Part shown: piece by piece, positions 17,078 through 26,147 of the stretch
Layout of the letters: the number at the start of each line of letters is the position of its first letter
Numbering within the stretch: position 1 is the stretch's first letter
Origin: Paenibacillus chibensis
GTDB taxonomy: Bacteria; Bacillota; Bacilli; Paenibacillales; Paenibacillaceae
NCBI RefSeq assembly: GCF_004001045.1
Contig: NZ_BIMK01000012.1
Span: 1 to 64,000, forward strand
Reading direction: 5' to 3'
Length of the DNA stretch: 64,000 nt
The notes under the pieces: model-generated
Databases searched by the model: none
Told to the model about the DNA's origin: nothing
The model's input: only the letters and a program-made list of their open reading frames with translations
Position numbers and translations under genes: made by a program

Positions 17078-17727
17078 ACATGTCTGAACAGAGGGCGCTG
17101 TTATCTTCCCCCAGAAAGCGCTCCCCGCTGAAACTCGCCTTCTACGGTTTGGCCGTCATCGTCTTCTTAGGCTGTTTATGGGGCGGATACGTCTGGTGGA
17201 AGATGGATCGTACCCAAAGCTCGAATTTGGATGCGCCTAGCGACGTCGCTATCATTTTGGGAGCTTCCATGTGGGGCGACTCTCCGAGTCCGGGGTTGAA
17301 GGAGCGGTTGGACGAAGCGCTGCGTTTGTACCAGGAAAAGAAATTCAGTCATATCATCGTCAGCGGCGGATTGGATCGGCCGGAGTATAAGTATACGGAA
17401 GCCGAGGGCATGCGGATGTACTTGGTTGCCCACGGCATTCCGGAGACATCGGTTGTTTTGGAAAACAAGGCGCGAAGCACCTATGAAAATCTCCTTTTCA
17501 GCCAAGAGATTATGAAGGAGCGGGGATGGACGAGTGCTGTTATTGTTACGCATCAGTATCATGGGATGCGCTCCAAAAATATTGCGGATTTTTTGAAATA
17601 CAATCATCCCCAGCTTGGGCTGACAGAATCACGGACGCTGCAAATGAAATATCACAAACCCCGGGAGGTACTTGCTTATACCAAGTGGAAGGTCGATGAG
17701 CTGCTGATCCGGCTTGGCTGGAAATAA
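17074..17727 (+). CDS. YdcF/SanA family membrane-anchored protein (DUF218)
   Basis: The 217-residue protein has one N-terminal membrane helix (about residues 24-45) and an extracytoplasmic DUF218 domain with the family blocks VAIILGA, IIVSGG, EAEGMRMYL, ENKARSTYENL and VTHQYHGMR. Members (E. coli SanA, YdcF) are tied to envelope barrier function or bind SAM-like ligands; the reaction is not established. The start follows AGGAGGAGAAC and overlaps the stop of the DUF402 gene. An in-frame second ATG is at 17080. Confidence 0.85.
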   Translation: MNMSEQRALLSSPRKRSPLKLAFYGLAVIVFLGCLWGGYVWWKMDRTQSSNLDAPSDVAIILGASMWGDSPSPGLKERLDEALRLYQEKKFSHIIVSGGLDRPEYKYTEAEGMRMYLVAHGIPETSVVLENKARSTYENLLFSQEIMKERGWTSAVIVTHQYHGMRSKNIADFLKYNHPQLGLTESRTLQMKYHKPREVLAYTKWKVDELLIRLGWK

Positions 17728-17809
17728 GGCTGAAACTGCTAATAACCGCTATTTAAGTAGAATACATTGAATAGAGAACACATCTTGCGTGATATGAGGT
17801 GATGGATGC

Positions 17810-18796
17810 ATGAACGGGCGTGTTGCGGCCGCGAACGGCCGGCCGGAAGGCAGGCCATCCAGACAAATCAATGTTATTTTACGCAGCCAGGAGCCTCCTG
17901 TATTAAGCAGCGCAGTTCCCGAGAAAGAGTCCGCCCCAGCGGCAAAAGGCCTCGTCCAGCATACGCTGTACCAGGAAATCGAAAAAGAGCTGGATAAGCT
18001 TGTAGGTCTGGAAAATATTAAAGATTTCGTCTTTGAAATTTATGCCCTGCTCCAGATCGCACATATGCGCCAGGAGGCAGGCCTTGCCTGTGGAGGGCAG
18101 GTATACCATATGGTCTTCAAGGGAAATCCCGGAACTGGAAAAACGACGGTGGCACGCATCATCGCCAAGCTGTTCCAGAAGATGGGCGTGCTCAGTAAAG
18201 GTCATTTGATCGAAGTGGAGCGCGCGGATCTCGTTGGCGAATATATCGGTCATACGGCCCAGAAAACCAGGGACCTGGTCAAAAAGGCGCTGGGCGGCAT
18301 TCTTTTCATCGATGAAGCGTACAGCTTGGCCCGCGGGGGTGAAAAGGATTTTGGCAAGGAAGCGATCGATACGCTGGTCAAGGCCATGGAGGATCACAAA
18401 AATCAATTTATTCTTATTTTGGCCGGCTACTCGGAGGAGATCGATTTTTTCCTGCAGACGAATCCGGGTCTTCCATCCCGCTTTCCAATCCAGGTGGAGT
18501 TTCCGGACTATTCCGTTGACCAGCTGATCCAGATTTCGGAGCTGATGGCGAAGGAAAGAGACTACATTCTGATGCCGCAGGCGATAATGAAACTAAGGCA
18601 GCATCTGATTCAAGAGAAGCATGAGACCGAACACGCCTTCAGCAACGCCAGGTACGTCCGGAACACGATTGAAAAATCGATTCGGAATCAAGCTGTGAGG
18701 CTGCTGAATCTATATTCACATACGAACCCCGGAAAGCTTGAGCTGATGACGTTGAGGACGGAAGATTTCAAGCTTGACGTGAAGGGGACGGTGTAA
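17810..18796 (+). CDS. spoVK: Stage V sporulation protein K (AAA ATPase)
   Basis: The 328-residue CbxX/CfqX-type AAA ATPase has Walker A GNPGTGKTT (about residue 104), Walker B GGILFIDEAYSL and a sensor region NPGLPSRF with the arginine finger. The first 45 residues are basic, low in conservation and probably disordered. In B. subtilis SpoVK is made in the mother cell and is needed for spore maturation. Position directly before hflX, ynbB and glnRA copies the B. subtilis order, which makes the assignment firm. The ribosome site is GAGGTGATG. Confidence 0.93.
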   Translation: MNGRVAAANGRPEGRPSRQINVILRSQEPPVLSSAVPEKESAPAAKGLVQHTLYQEIEKELDKLVGLENIKDFVFEIYALLQIAHMRQEAGLACGGQVYHMVFKGNPGTGKTTVARIIAKLFQKMGVLSKGHLIEVERADLVGEYIGHTAQKTRDLVKKALGGILFIDEAYSLARGGEKDFGKEAIDTLVKAMEDHKNQFILILAGYSEEIDFFLQTNPGLPSRFPIQVEFPDYSVDQLIQISELMAKERDYILMPQAIMKLRQHLIQEKHETEHAFSNARYVRNTIEKSIRNQAVRLLNLYSHTNPGKLELMTLRTEDFKLDVKGTV

Positions 18797-18839
18797 ATTT
18801 GCGAAGGACTGCAGGATAGCGGAAAAGGGGCAGATCATT

Positions 18840-20129
18840 GTGGCACACACCATTCACAATACGAACACGAACATTCGCGACCGGGCAGTCCTGGTTAGTC
18901 TAGTGACGGATGAAGTCAAGCGGACCGGCATGAATCCGGAGCATTCCCTACAGGAGCTTGTCAGTCTGGCTGAAACGGCCGGCGTCGAGGTGCTGGATGT
19001 CATCAGTCAAAACCGGGACGTACCGGATGCCCGCTGGCTGATCGGCAAAGGCAAGGTGGAGGAGCTTCGGATTTCTATCGACTCCGTGGGAGCAAACACG
19101 GCTATTTTTGATCATGATTTGTCCGGAGCCCAGGTCCGCAACCTGGAGCAGAGTCTGGATGTGAAAATCATCGACCGGACACAGCTCATTCTGGACATTT
19201 TCGCCCAGCGGGCAAAAACCCGGGAGGGCATCATCCAAGTTGAGCTGGCGCAGCTGTCTTATTTGCTTCCCCGGTTGTCTGGACACGGCAAGAACCTTTC
19301 TCGTCTGGGCGGCGGGATCGGAACACGGGGTCCGGGGGAAAGCAAGCTCGAAACGGACAGACGTCATATCCGCGGCCGTATCGGGGATTTGAAAAAGCAG
19401 CTGGAAGCGGTCATTAAGCACCGCAAGCTGTACCGGGGGCGCCGGCAAAAAAGCGGGGCGATCCAAATCGCGCTGGTCGGATACACCAATGCCGGTAAAT
19501 CCACCCTCCTGAAGCAGTTGACAAGCGCGGATGTATACATTGAAAACCAGTTATTCGCCACGCTTGACCCGACATCACGGACGCTCGAGCTGCCTGGAGG
19601 CAGCGAAGTGATCCTGACAGATACGGTAGGGTTTATTCAGAACCTCCCTCATGATCTGGTAGCCGCTTTTCGGGCGACCCTGGAGGAGGCGAATGAAGCA
19701 GATCTGATTTTGCATGTGGTCGACGCCTCATCCCCGATGCGTGACGAGCAGATGAAGGTCGTCGATTCGATTCTGGAAGAGCTGGGAGCCGCGGATAAGC
19801 CGCAGCTGATTCTTTTCAATAAAATCGATATCTGCACAAAGGAGCAGCAGGAAATGCTTCCTTCCGGTGCGGGATATTTGAAGTTAAGCGCTCTGAATCC
19901 GGTAGATTTGCAGATATTAAAACAAGAGATTCAAAACCGTCTGTCCGGCGGAATCCATCTGTTCCGGATCCCGCCGGAGGACGGAAACGCCATGGCACTG
20001 CTGTACAGGGTGGGAGATGTAGTGGGACAACAGGCCGACGAACATGATATGATCTATCAAGTGCAGGTACACAAGCCTGATTACGAGAAATGGGGGCATC
20101 AGCTTGCGCCCTATCTCGTAAAAGATTGA
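18840..20129 (+). CDS. hflX: GTPase HflX
   Basis: The 429-residue ribosome-associated GTPase has the N-terminal HflX domain (VISQNRDVPDARWLIGKGKVEEL), a Gly-rich linker with GGGIGTRGPGESKLE and a Ras-like G domain with G1 GYTNAGKST, G3 DTVGF and G4 FNKID. HflX splits stalled or hibernating 70S ribosomes, for example after heat stress. The start is GTG after AAAGGGGCAG. It corresponds to ynbA in the B. subtilis spoVK-ynbA-ynbB-glnR order. Confidence 0.96.
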   Translation: MAHTIHNTNTNIRDRAVLVSLVTDEVKRTGMNPEHSLQELVSLAETAGVEVLDVISQNRDVPDARWLIGKGKVEELRISIDSVGANTAIFDHDLSGAQVRNLEQSLDVKIIDRTQLILDIFAQRAKTREGIIQVELAQLSYLLPRLSGHGKNLSRLGGGIGTRGPGESKLETDRRHIRGRIGDLKKQLEAVIKHRKLYRGRRQKSGAIQIALVGYTNAGKSTLLKQLTSADVYIENQLFATLDPTSRTLELPGGSEVILTDTVGFIQNLPHDLVAAFRATLEEANEADLILHVVDASSPMRDEQMKVVDSILEELGAADKPQLILFNKIDICTKEQQEMLPSGAGYLKLSALNPVDLQILKQEIQNRLSGGIHLFRIPPEDGNAMALLYRVGDVVGQQADEHDMIYQVQVHKPDYEKWGHQLAPYLVKD

Positions 20130-20159
20130 TGGATTGACTTGGAGGAGAAATTCGGAGAC

Positions 20160-21413
20160 ATGAAACAGTTTGCTAGCGAGTTGGAACAATGGAAGGAAGC
20201 CGCTGAAGAGCGGATTGAAGGACAATTTCGTAAGCTGGACCGCGTGATCGACCATAACCAGTGGAAGGTCATCGAAGCTTTTCAACAGCATCAGGTAAGT
20301 GATTTTCATTTCGCAGGTTCGACCGGATATGCGTATAATGACCGGGGCAGAGAAGTGCTTGATTTGGTATATGCGGACGTATTCGGAGCCGAGGCGGCTC
20401 TGGTACGCCCGCATTTTGCGTCCGGAACGCACACGATTTCAACCGCATTGTTTGGCGTGCTCAGACCCGGGGACGAGCTTTTTTACATTACGGGACGTCC
20501 CTACGATACGCTGCATAAGGTCATCGGACGAAAAGGCGACGGAACCGGCTCCTTGCAGGATTTCGGCATTACCTATCGGGAAGCGGAATTGACAAAAGAG
20601 GGCGGCATTGACTGGGAGGCCGTTCGTGCAGGCATTCATGAATCGACGAAAGTGATCGGTATTCAGCGCTCCAGAGGTTATGACTGGCGTTCTTCCTTCA
20701 CGGTCGATGAAATCGGCGAAATGGTCAGACGCGTGAAGGAAATGAAGCCGGACGTGATCGTTTTCGTGGATAACTGCTACGGAGAATTTACCGAGGTGCA
20801 GGAACCGACAGAGGTGGGAGCCGATCTGATCGCAGGATCCCTCATCAAAAACCCCGGTGGCGGCATTGCTGAAACCGGAGGATATATTTGCGGCAAGCAA
20901 AAGCTTGTGGATCTGTGCGCCTACCGGTTAACAGCACCTGGCATCGGTAGCGAGGTCGGAGCTATGCTGGGCACGACGCGCGGAATCTATCAGGGATTGT
21001 TCATGGCACCGACGCTGGTCGGACAAGCTTTGAAGGGGAGCATTTTCGCCGCGGCGATGTTCGAAGAGGCGGGTTTTGTATCGAAGCCGGCATGGAATGA
21101 ACCACGGACTGATCTCATCCAAGCCATTTCTTTCAAAAGCGCGGAGCATTTAATCGCATTCGTACAGGGAATTCAGCGCGCGGCCGCCGTGGACAGCCAT
21201 GTCGTGCCTGAGCCATGGGACATGCCCGGTTATGAACATCCTGTCATCATGGCTGCCGGCACCTTCATTCAAGGCGGAAGTCTCGAATTATCCGCAGACG
21301 CACCTATCCGTGAACCTTTCATCGGCTACATGCAGGGAGGCTTGACATACTCTCATGTTAAATTTGGGGTCATGTTAGCGCTGCAAAAGATGAAAGATCA
21401 AAATTTATTGTAA
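20160..21413 (+). CDS. ynbB: PLP-dependent methionine gamma-lyase-like protein (YnbB, aluminium resistance family)
   Basis: The 417-residue fold-type I PLP enzyme shows FVDNCYGEF (Asp that holds the cofactor ring nitrogen) and GSLIKNPGGG, where Lys should form the Schiff base. B. subtilis YnbB and the Alr/aluminium resistance family match in length and motifs. A carbon-sulfur lyase activity is proposed for the family; the physiological substrate is unclear. I favour ATG 20160; a TTG at 20139 has no ribosome site. The stop codon lies inside the GlnR operator of the next operon. Confidence 0.88.
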   Translation: MKQFASELEQWKEAAEERIEGQFRKLDRVIDHNQWKVIEAFQQHQVSDFHFAGSTGYAYNDRGREVLDLVYADVFGAEAALVRPHFASGTHTISTALFGVLRPGDELFYITGRPYDTLHKVIGRKGDGTGSLQDFGITYREAELTKEGGIDWEAVRAGIHESTKVIGIQRSRGYDWRSSFTVDEIGEMVRRVKEMKPDVIVFVDNCYGEFTEVQEPTEVGADLIAGSLIKNPGGGIAETGGYICGKQKLVDLCAYRLTAPGIGSEVGAMLGTTRGIYQGLFMAPTLVGQALKGSIFAAAMFEEAGFVSKPAWNEPRTDLIQAISFKSAEHLIAFVQGIQRAAAVDSHVVPEPWDMPGYEHPVIMAAGTFIQGGSLELSADAPIREPFIGYMQGGLTYSHVKFGVMLALQKMKDQNLL

Positions 21414-21425
21414 GTTTATCTGACA
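21409..21425 (+). promoter_or_regulatory. GlnR/TnrA operator of glnRA
   Basis: TGTAA, seven bases, TGACA is an exact match to the GlnR/TnrA consensus TGTNA-N7-TNACA. It overlaps the ynbB stop codon and ends five bases before the -35 hexamer. GlnR bound here would repress its own operon when nitrogen is in excess. A second operator overlapping the -35, as B. subtilis has, was not found. Confidence 0.85.
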
Positions 21426-21430
21426 TGTTA

Positions 21431-21459
21431 TTGACGCATGAGATCAGGAAATGTACAAT
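21431..21459 (+). promoter_or_regulatory. SigA promoter of glnRA
   Basis: TTGACG (21431-21436), a 17-base spacer and TACAAT (21454-21459) form a good housekeeping promoter, 38 bases before the glnR start. Confidence 0.8.
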
Positions 21460-21497
21460 ATGAGTGAGAAAAGTTTACTGGAAGGTTGAGATGAGTC

Positions 21498-21911
21498 ATG
21501 GGTGATGAGATTCGCAGAAACATGGCATTGTTCCCAATTGGTATTGTGATGAAACTTACCGATTTGTCCGCCAGACAAATCCGGTACTATGAACAGCATA
21601 ACCTGATTGTGCCTGCGCGTACCTCGGGCAATCAGCGCTTGTTCTCTTTTAACGACGTGGAAAGATTGCTGGAAATTAAGTCTTTGATTGAGAAAGGCGT
21701 GAACATCGCCGGCATCAAGCAGGTCATGAATCCGGTGTCCAAGGAGTCCGAGGAAGCGACTGTCATTACTGCGGATACGGAAGTGAAACGAAAAGAAATG
21801 TCAGAATCCCAATTACACCGCCTGCTGAAGCAGCAGCTCGTTTCAGGTAAGAGACCGGGGCAGGTATCATTGATTCAAGGTGAGTTATCCCGGTTTTTTA
21901 ATAAAAAATAA
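21498..21911 (+). CDS. glnR: Nitrogen-control repressor GlnR (MerR family)
   Basis: The 137-residue regulator has an N-terminal MerR winged helix ([18 protein letters not shown]) and a short tail ending in LSRFFNKK. In Bacilli the C-terminal tail is autoinhibitory until feedback-inhibited glutamine synthetase binds it. It should repress its own operon through the box at 21409-21425. An in-frame alternative ATG lies at 21522, but full length agrees with B. subtilis GlnR (135). glnA follows after 32 bases. Confidence 0.96.
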   Translation: MGDEIRRNMALFPIGIVMKLTDLSARQIRYYEQHNLIVPARTSGNQRLFSFNDVERLLEIKSLIEKGVNIAGIKQVMNPVSKESEEATVITADTEVKRKEMSESQLHRLLKQQLVSGKRPGQVSLIQGELSRFFNKK

Positions 21912-21943
21912 TCAGATTTATAATTGGAAAGGGAGAGGATCCT

Positions 21944-23272
21944 GTGAGCTACACTAAAGAAGATATTCTTCGTATCGCCAAGGAAGAGAATGTACGTTTT
22001 ATCCGCCTTCAATTTACCGACTTGCTCGGAACGATCAAAAACGTGGAAATTCCGGTGAGTCAGTTGAAAAAAGCGCTTGACAACAAAATGATGTTCGATG
22101 GTTCTTCCATCGAAGGTTATGTTCGTATCGAAGAATCCGATATGTACCTCTATCCGGACCTTGACACCTGGGTTATTTTCCCGTGGGTGGCTGAAGATCG
22201 CGTTGCACGTTTGATATGTGACGTATATATGCCGGACGGTACACCATTTGCCGGAGATCCGCGCGGAATTCTGAAGCGTAACCTGAAGGAAGCCGAGGCT
22301 ATGGGTTATTCTTCGATGAATGTAGGCCCGGAACCGGAATTCTTCCTGTTCAAAACCGATGAAAAAGGCAACCCGACGATGGAACTGAACGACCAAGGCG
22401 GATATTTCGACCTTGCGCCGACGGATCTTGGTGAGAACTGCCGCCGCGAGATCGTGCTTACCCTGGAAGAAATGGGATTTGAAATTGAAGCTTCCCACCA
22501 CGAAGTGGCTCCAGGTCAACACGAAATCGACTTTAAATATGAAGATGCCATTAAGGCAGCCGACCAGATTCAAACCTTCAAACTGGTTGTTAAAACGATT
22601 GCCCGCCAGCACGGCCTGCATGCGACCTTTATGCCAAAACCGCTGTTTGGCGTGAACGGTTCCGGTATGCACTGTCACCAATCGCTGTTTAAAGGCGACG
22701 TGAATGCATTCTACGACGAGTCCGACGAGCTTGGCCTCAGCAAGGAAGCACGCTATTACATGGCAGGGATCCTGAAGCACGCACGCGCTTTCGCGGCGAT
22801 CACGAACCCGACCGTAAACTCCTACAAGCGTCTGGTACCAGGTTATGAAGCGCCTTGCTACGTGGCATGGTCCGGAAGCAACCGGAGCCCAATGATCCGT
22901 ATTCCGGCTTCCCGCGGACTTAGTACCCGCGTCGAAGTGCGTAACCCGGATCCGGCTGCAAACCCTTATCTGGCACTGGCTGTTATGCTGCGTGCCGGTC
23001 TGAACGGCATCAGCAAAGAAATGAACCTTCCGGCTCCTATCGACCGCAATATCTATGTGATGTCCGAAGAAGAGCGCATTGAGGAAGGCATTCCAAGCCT
23101 GCCAGCCGACTTGAAAGAAGCGCTGAACGAAATGGTTCGCGATGAAGTGATCATCGAAGCCCTCGGCGAGCATGCGCTGGCCCACTTCTATGAGCTGAAA
23201 GAAATCGAATGGGACATGTACCGCACGCAAGTTCACAACTGGGAACGCGATCAATACATGACTCTGTACTAG
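21944..23272 (+). CDS. glnA: Glutamine synthetase, type I
   Basis: The 442-residue enzyme joins ammonia to glutamate with ATP. Visible are the Asp latch region [10 protein letters not shown], the metal/glutamate site PEPEFFLF, the [10 protein letters not shown] loop and the [13 protein letters not shown] nucleotide region. Length and the lack of the 25-residue insertion and adenylylation Tyr mark the GSI-alpha class of Gram-positives, controlled by glutamine feedback and GlnR. The start is GTG after GGAGAGGATCCT. Confidence 0.97.
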   Translation: MSYTKEDILRIAKEENVRFIRLQFTDLLGTIKNVEIPVSQLKKALDNKMMFDGSSIEGYVRIEESDMYLYPDLDTWVIFPWVAEDRVARLICDVYMPDGTPFAGDPRGILKRNLKEAEAMGYSSMNVGPEPEFFLFKTDEKGNPTMELNDQGGYFDLAPTDLGENCRREIVLTLEEMGFEIEASHHEVAPGQHEIDFKYEDAIKAADQIQTFKLVVKTIARQHGLHATFMPKPLFGVNGSGMHCHQSLFKGDVNAFYDESDELGLSKEARYYMAGILKHARAFAAITNPTVNSYKRLVPGYEAPCYVAWSGSNRSPMIRIPASRGLSTRVEVRNPDPAANPYLALAVMLRAGLNGISKEMNLPAPIDRNIYVMSEEERIEEGIPSLPADLKEALNEMVRDEVIIEALGEHALAHFYELKEIEWDMYRTQVHNWERDQYMTLY

Positions 23273-23278
23273 GATGGA

Positions 23279-23311
23279 AATCCCTTGCGCCGTATGGCGT
23301 GAGGGGTTTTT
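23279..23311 (+). terminator. Terminator of the glnRA operon
   Basis: AATCCCTTGCGCC pairs with GGCGTGAGGGGTT around a GTAT loop (G-U pairs allowed), followed by TTTTT. Confidence 0.85.
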
Positions 23312-23502
23312 AGTTTTGGGGGCATATGGAGGGATTAGGTATTTTGGGGGTTGGTTCCCAGTCTTTTTTGTGCCATTCTCAGCAAAAAAGTTTCTTGGTA
23401 CAAAGGTCTGTTTAAGCGTGTAAGGGTAGAAATGCCATTTGCATTATTCTTATTGATAACATAAAAATAATGATAAAAGAGAGTAATGTAGGTGGAAAAT
23501 GA

Positions 23503-24036
23503 ATGACGAATAACAATGTTTTTAATAATCCGATCTATAATCCTATAGGTGCAGTACCTCCGGAGTATTCGGCCGCTCAAAATGGGTTGTATTATACTAT
23601 TACAACCGGAAGCCAATCTGTTAGTGGTGCAAATGGTTTCTTGGCTCTCGCATTAACGAATCCAGCAAATTCAAGAAAGACTATCCGGTTTGAATTAATT
23701 CGAGCTACATCATCTGTTTCTTCAGTAATTAGCATGTATCGCAATGCTACCTTGAGCGTGAGTGGGACGTCAGCAACACCTCGTAATACCAATTGGGGAT
23801 TTGCAGATGCGAGTGTAGTCACTGGAACATGGGTAGCTCAAACCGGGAACCCGGTTACTGGTGGCGTGCTTTTACAAACGATTCAACAATTAGGTGGACC
23901 GACAGAAATCCATTTTGATGGTAAATGGCTCATCCCCAGCAGGACGACCAATCAAACATTGGTTGTTCTGTTACAAAATGAACAAGCTAATGCTGATGTA
24001 TCAATCAATGTTAGTTGGTGGGAGCTTAATGTTTAG
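23503..24036 (+). CDS. Hypothetical 177-residue protein, AT-richer than neighbours
   Basis: I do not recognise this protein. It has no signal peptide or membrane helix. It is rich in Asn, Thr, Ser and Val, with alternating polar and hydrophobic residues throughout, which suggests an all-beta fold; the end reads VSINVSWWELNV. The N-terminus is Asn/Pro-rich (NNNVFNNPIYNPIGAVPPEY), a style seen in spore-surface proteins. Base composition is clearly more AT-rich than the flanking glnA. The start has AGGTGG seven bases upstream and its own terminator follows, so it is a single-gene unit. Confidence 0.65.
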   Translation: MTNNNVFNNPIYNPIGAVPPEYSAAQNGLYYTITTGSQSVSGANGFLALALTNPANSRKTIRFELIRATSSVSSVISMYRNATLSVSGTSATPRNTNWGFADASVVTGTWVAQTGNPVTGGVLLQTIQQLGGPTEIHFDGKWLIPSRTTNQTLVVLLQNEQANADVSINVSWWELNV

Positions 24037-24110
24037 CTTACCATTCTACTTTCATAATGAGTAAAACACACCCATTCATAAATGGTTATTGACTCAGGAC
24101 TCTACACACA

Positions 24111-24138
24111 AAAACTCACCTTTTCGGGTGAGTTTTTT
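24111..24138 (+). terminator. Terminator after the 177-residue gene
   Basis: AAAACTCACC and GGGTGAGTTTT form the stem around TTTTC, followed by a T-run. Confidence 0.85.
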
Positions 24139-24227
24139 CTTACAAATCAGGATGCATCATTTCAGATCAATTTTTGATGGATTCGGATGTGCAATCAAAG
24201 GGATCCTCGGCACAGGTATTTTGTGTG

Positions 24228-25601
24228 TTACCCCGAAATCACTCTCTCCACAGGATAATGAATTTTCGGTTTCTTTTTTTTGCCTCCAATAATAAAGATA
24301 AACGATGTCAGACCGATTCTACCGATGAACATGAGCAGCATCAGCAGACATTTGGCAAAGGCGCTTAGTTCCGGTGTAATGCCGGTGGACATCCCTACCG
24401 TACCAAAGGCTGAGCACACCTCCAGAATGATGGATATCAGTTGATGATGCGGATCCGTAATGTTGATCACAATAACGGAGGTTCCGCACATGATAATGGC
24501 AAGCAGCATAATCGCCAGTGATTTCATGACATCATCCGGATGAATTTCTCGGTTAAACACTTTGATCTCTCGATTCCCTCTGACGTAGTGATATACGAAT
24601 AAGGTACATACTGCAAAGGTCGTGGTTCGAATTCCTCCGCCTACAGAGTTTGGAGATCCTCCGATAAACATGTAGATGCTCATAACAAGCAGAGTAGATT
24701 CTGACATTTGAGTGATATCCATCGTCGTTAATCCTGCGCTTCGGGTTGAAGTGCTTTGGAAGAACGAATAGAAGAAGCCCTCATGCCATGACATTCCCTT
24801 AAAATAATGCTGATATTCAAGCAGGAAAATAAGAATTGTCCCGACGATCAAAAGAATGACATACGTCGATGTCGTTAATTTGGCAAATAAGGAAAAACGA
24901 AATGGCTGAGCCTGCTTGTCTCTTTTTCTTGCTAAAAAAGTCTTTATTTCAATCAATACAGGAAATCCGATGGCTCCGAATATGATCAAGAAGCTGGTAA
25001 CAATTTGTACAAAATAGTCATGGGCAAAAGGTATCAGGGATTGTCCTGTTATATCCATTCCGGCGTTCGTTGTTGCACTGACTGAGGCAAACAATCCCTG
25101 CAGAAAGGCTTCCTGCCAGGTTGGAAAATAATGAAGAAAGTGTATTCCGAAAACAACAGCTCCAATGAGTTCAGCGAGCAAAATAATTCCCAGAATTTCC
25201 TTGATGAATTGAACCAGCCCCGATAATTGAAACTGGTTGTTGTCTACCATAATAAGCTGGCGTTCACGCAATCCAATTCTACGTCCAATAAGGATCCAGA
25301 AGAAGGTGCTCATCGCCATAATCCCAAGTCCACCGAATTGCAGCACCAACATAATGATGAAGTATCCAAAAACACTGAAGGTATCTGCAACGTTCAGTAC
25401 CGCAAGTCCTGTGTCGCTTACGACGCTAACTGCAGTGAATACCGTATCAAAGAAGCTTACCTCTGTGCCACGTCTGTAAACGCCTGGAAGGCTGAATAAT
25501 CCGATAGATATCGTTACGGCAAGTAAATAATAGCCGGTTATAGCCTGGGCAGGAGAGCGTTTTTCTAGCCAACCTCGCATTTTATTAAGTAGAGCAAACA
25601 C
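24228..25601 (-). CDS. Trk/Ktr-type potassium uptake membrane subunit (KtrB/KtrD-like)
   Basis: The 457-residue membrane protein has four M1-P-M2-like repeats. Pore signatures visible are VSDTGLAV, SATTNAGMD, STSTRSAGLTT and CSAFGTVGMSTG, with the SxGxGG-like stretch GGSPNSVGGGIRTTTF between. This is the TrkH/KtrB layout; a KtrA-like RCK partner is not encoded nearby. The start is probably GTG 25601, preceded by GGAGG at seven bases; an upstream ATG at 25652 lies inside the leader hairpin. The end is basic (GGKKKKPKIH). Confidence 0.9.
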   Translation of the reverse strand: MFALLNKMRGWLEKRSPAQAITGYYLLAVTISIGLFSLPGVYRRGTEVSFFDTVFTAVSVVSDTGLAVLNVADTFSVFGYFIIMLVLQFGGLGIMAMSTFFWILIGRRIGLRERQLIMVDNNQFQLSGLVQFIKEILGIILLAELIGAVVFGIHFLHYFPTWQEAFLQGLFASVSATTNAGMDITGQSLIPFAHDYFVQIVTSFLIIFGAIGFPVLIEIKTFLARKRDKQAQPFRFSLFAKLTTSTYVILLIVGTILIFLLEYQHYFKGMSWHEGFFYSFFQSTSTRSAGLTTMDITQMSESTLLVMSIYMFIGGSPNSVGGGIRTTTFAVCTLFVYHYVRGNREIKVFNREIHPDDVMKSLAIMLLAIIMCGTSVIVINITDPHHQLISIILEVCSAFGTVGMSTGITPELSAFAKCLLMLLMFIGRIGLTSFIFIIGGKKKKPKIHYPVERVISG

Positions 25602-25626
25602 AATGTATCCTCCAATCATATATCGT

Positions 25627-25667
25627 AAAAAGAAGCCCTTGGAAGAGAGCACTCTTCCGACAGCTTC
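25627..25667 (-). terminator. Terminator-like hairpin in the leader of the potassium uptake gene
   Basis: Read on the minus strand, GAAGC, TGTC, GGAAGAG, TGCT, CTCTTCC, AAGG, GCTTC is followed by TTTTTA. The hairpin has a 7-bp and a 5-bp stem separated by an internal loop and ends about 15 bases before the ribosome site. It could act as an attenuator. The rest of the 25602-25953 gap holds the upstream regions of this gene and of the first YjcZ-like gene. Confidence 0.55.
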
Positions 25668-25912
25668 AAAGGAAATTTTTCATCAAATCCTGTCTATCTT
25701 ACCCTTGGTATTCCCGCTTGTAAAGGGAAGTAAATAACAATACTTTTGAACCCATTTTTCAAAATCGGATCGATCAGGATTAGCCTACATCAGAGTAAGT
25801 CATGTCTCACCTACAAAAGAATGAGCTGGAAGCCAAAAAACGAAGCATGGTTTCCCCGGATATTCAAATTAATTTTAATTACCTTATCGCCCTTCCAAAG
25901 CTCGGCTGATTC

Positions 25913-25921
25913 CATAAGATA
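25913..25921 (+). promoter_or_regulatory. SigK/SigE-like -10 element before the first YjcZ-like gene
   Basis: CATAAGATA matches the mother-cell -10 pattern CATANNNTA, 33 bases upstream of the start codon. No clear -35 was seen. Confidence 0.5.
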
Positions 25922-25953
25922 TGATGTACTCTATTTTAAAGGAGGGCACACTC

Positions 25954-26064
25954 ATGAGCGAAGTTGTAGGAGGAGTAGGCTACGGAGGTTTGGGCACAAG
26001 TACAGCAGCGATCCTCGTTTTGTTCATTTTGCTTGTTATCATTACTAGATCTTTCTTCTTCTAA
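25954..26064 (+). CDS. YjcZ-family sporulation miniprotein 1
   Basis: The 36-residue protein has a Gly-rich N-terminus (MSEVVGGVGYGG) and one membrane helix (AAILVLFILLVII) ending in aromatic residues. This is the YjcZ-type pattern common in sporulating Bacilli, where such peptides are found in spores; the function is unknown. AAAGGAGG lies just upstream, a SigK-like -10 precedes it and a strong terminator follows. It is a near copy of the gene at 26622. Confidence 0.82.
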   Translation: MSEVVGGVGYGGLGTSTAAILVLFILLVIITRSFFF

Positions 26065-26079
26065 GTAAAGATCCCACTC

Positions 26080-26115
26080 AGAACCTGCTGGCATTATGCT
26101 GGCAGGTTCTTTTGT
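26080..26115 (+). terminator. Terminator after YjcZ-like gene 1
   Basis: AGAACCTGC and GCAGGTTCT arms enclose a further CTGGC/ATGCT inner part, followed by TTTTGT. Confidence 0.85.
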
Positions 26116-26147
26116 ATTTACTCGAGATATATGACGGAGGGATATAG

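Noticed and set aside
21875..23254. 459-codon open frame opposite glnA
   Set aside because: glnA is certain on the plus strand; the reverse frame has no start signal.
25746..26048. 100-codon frame across the first YjcZ unit
   Set aside because: It crosses the promoter region and reads the miniprotein gene out of frame; no ribosome site.
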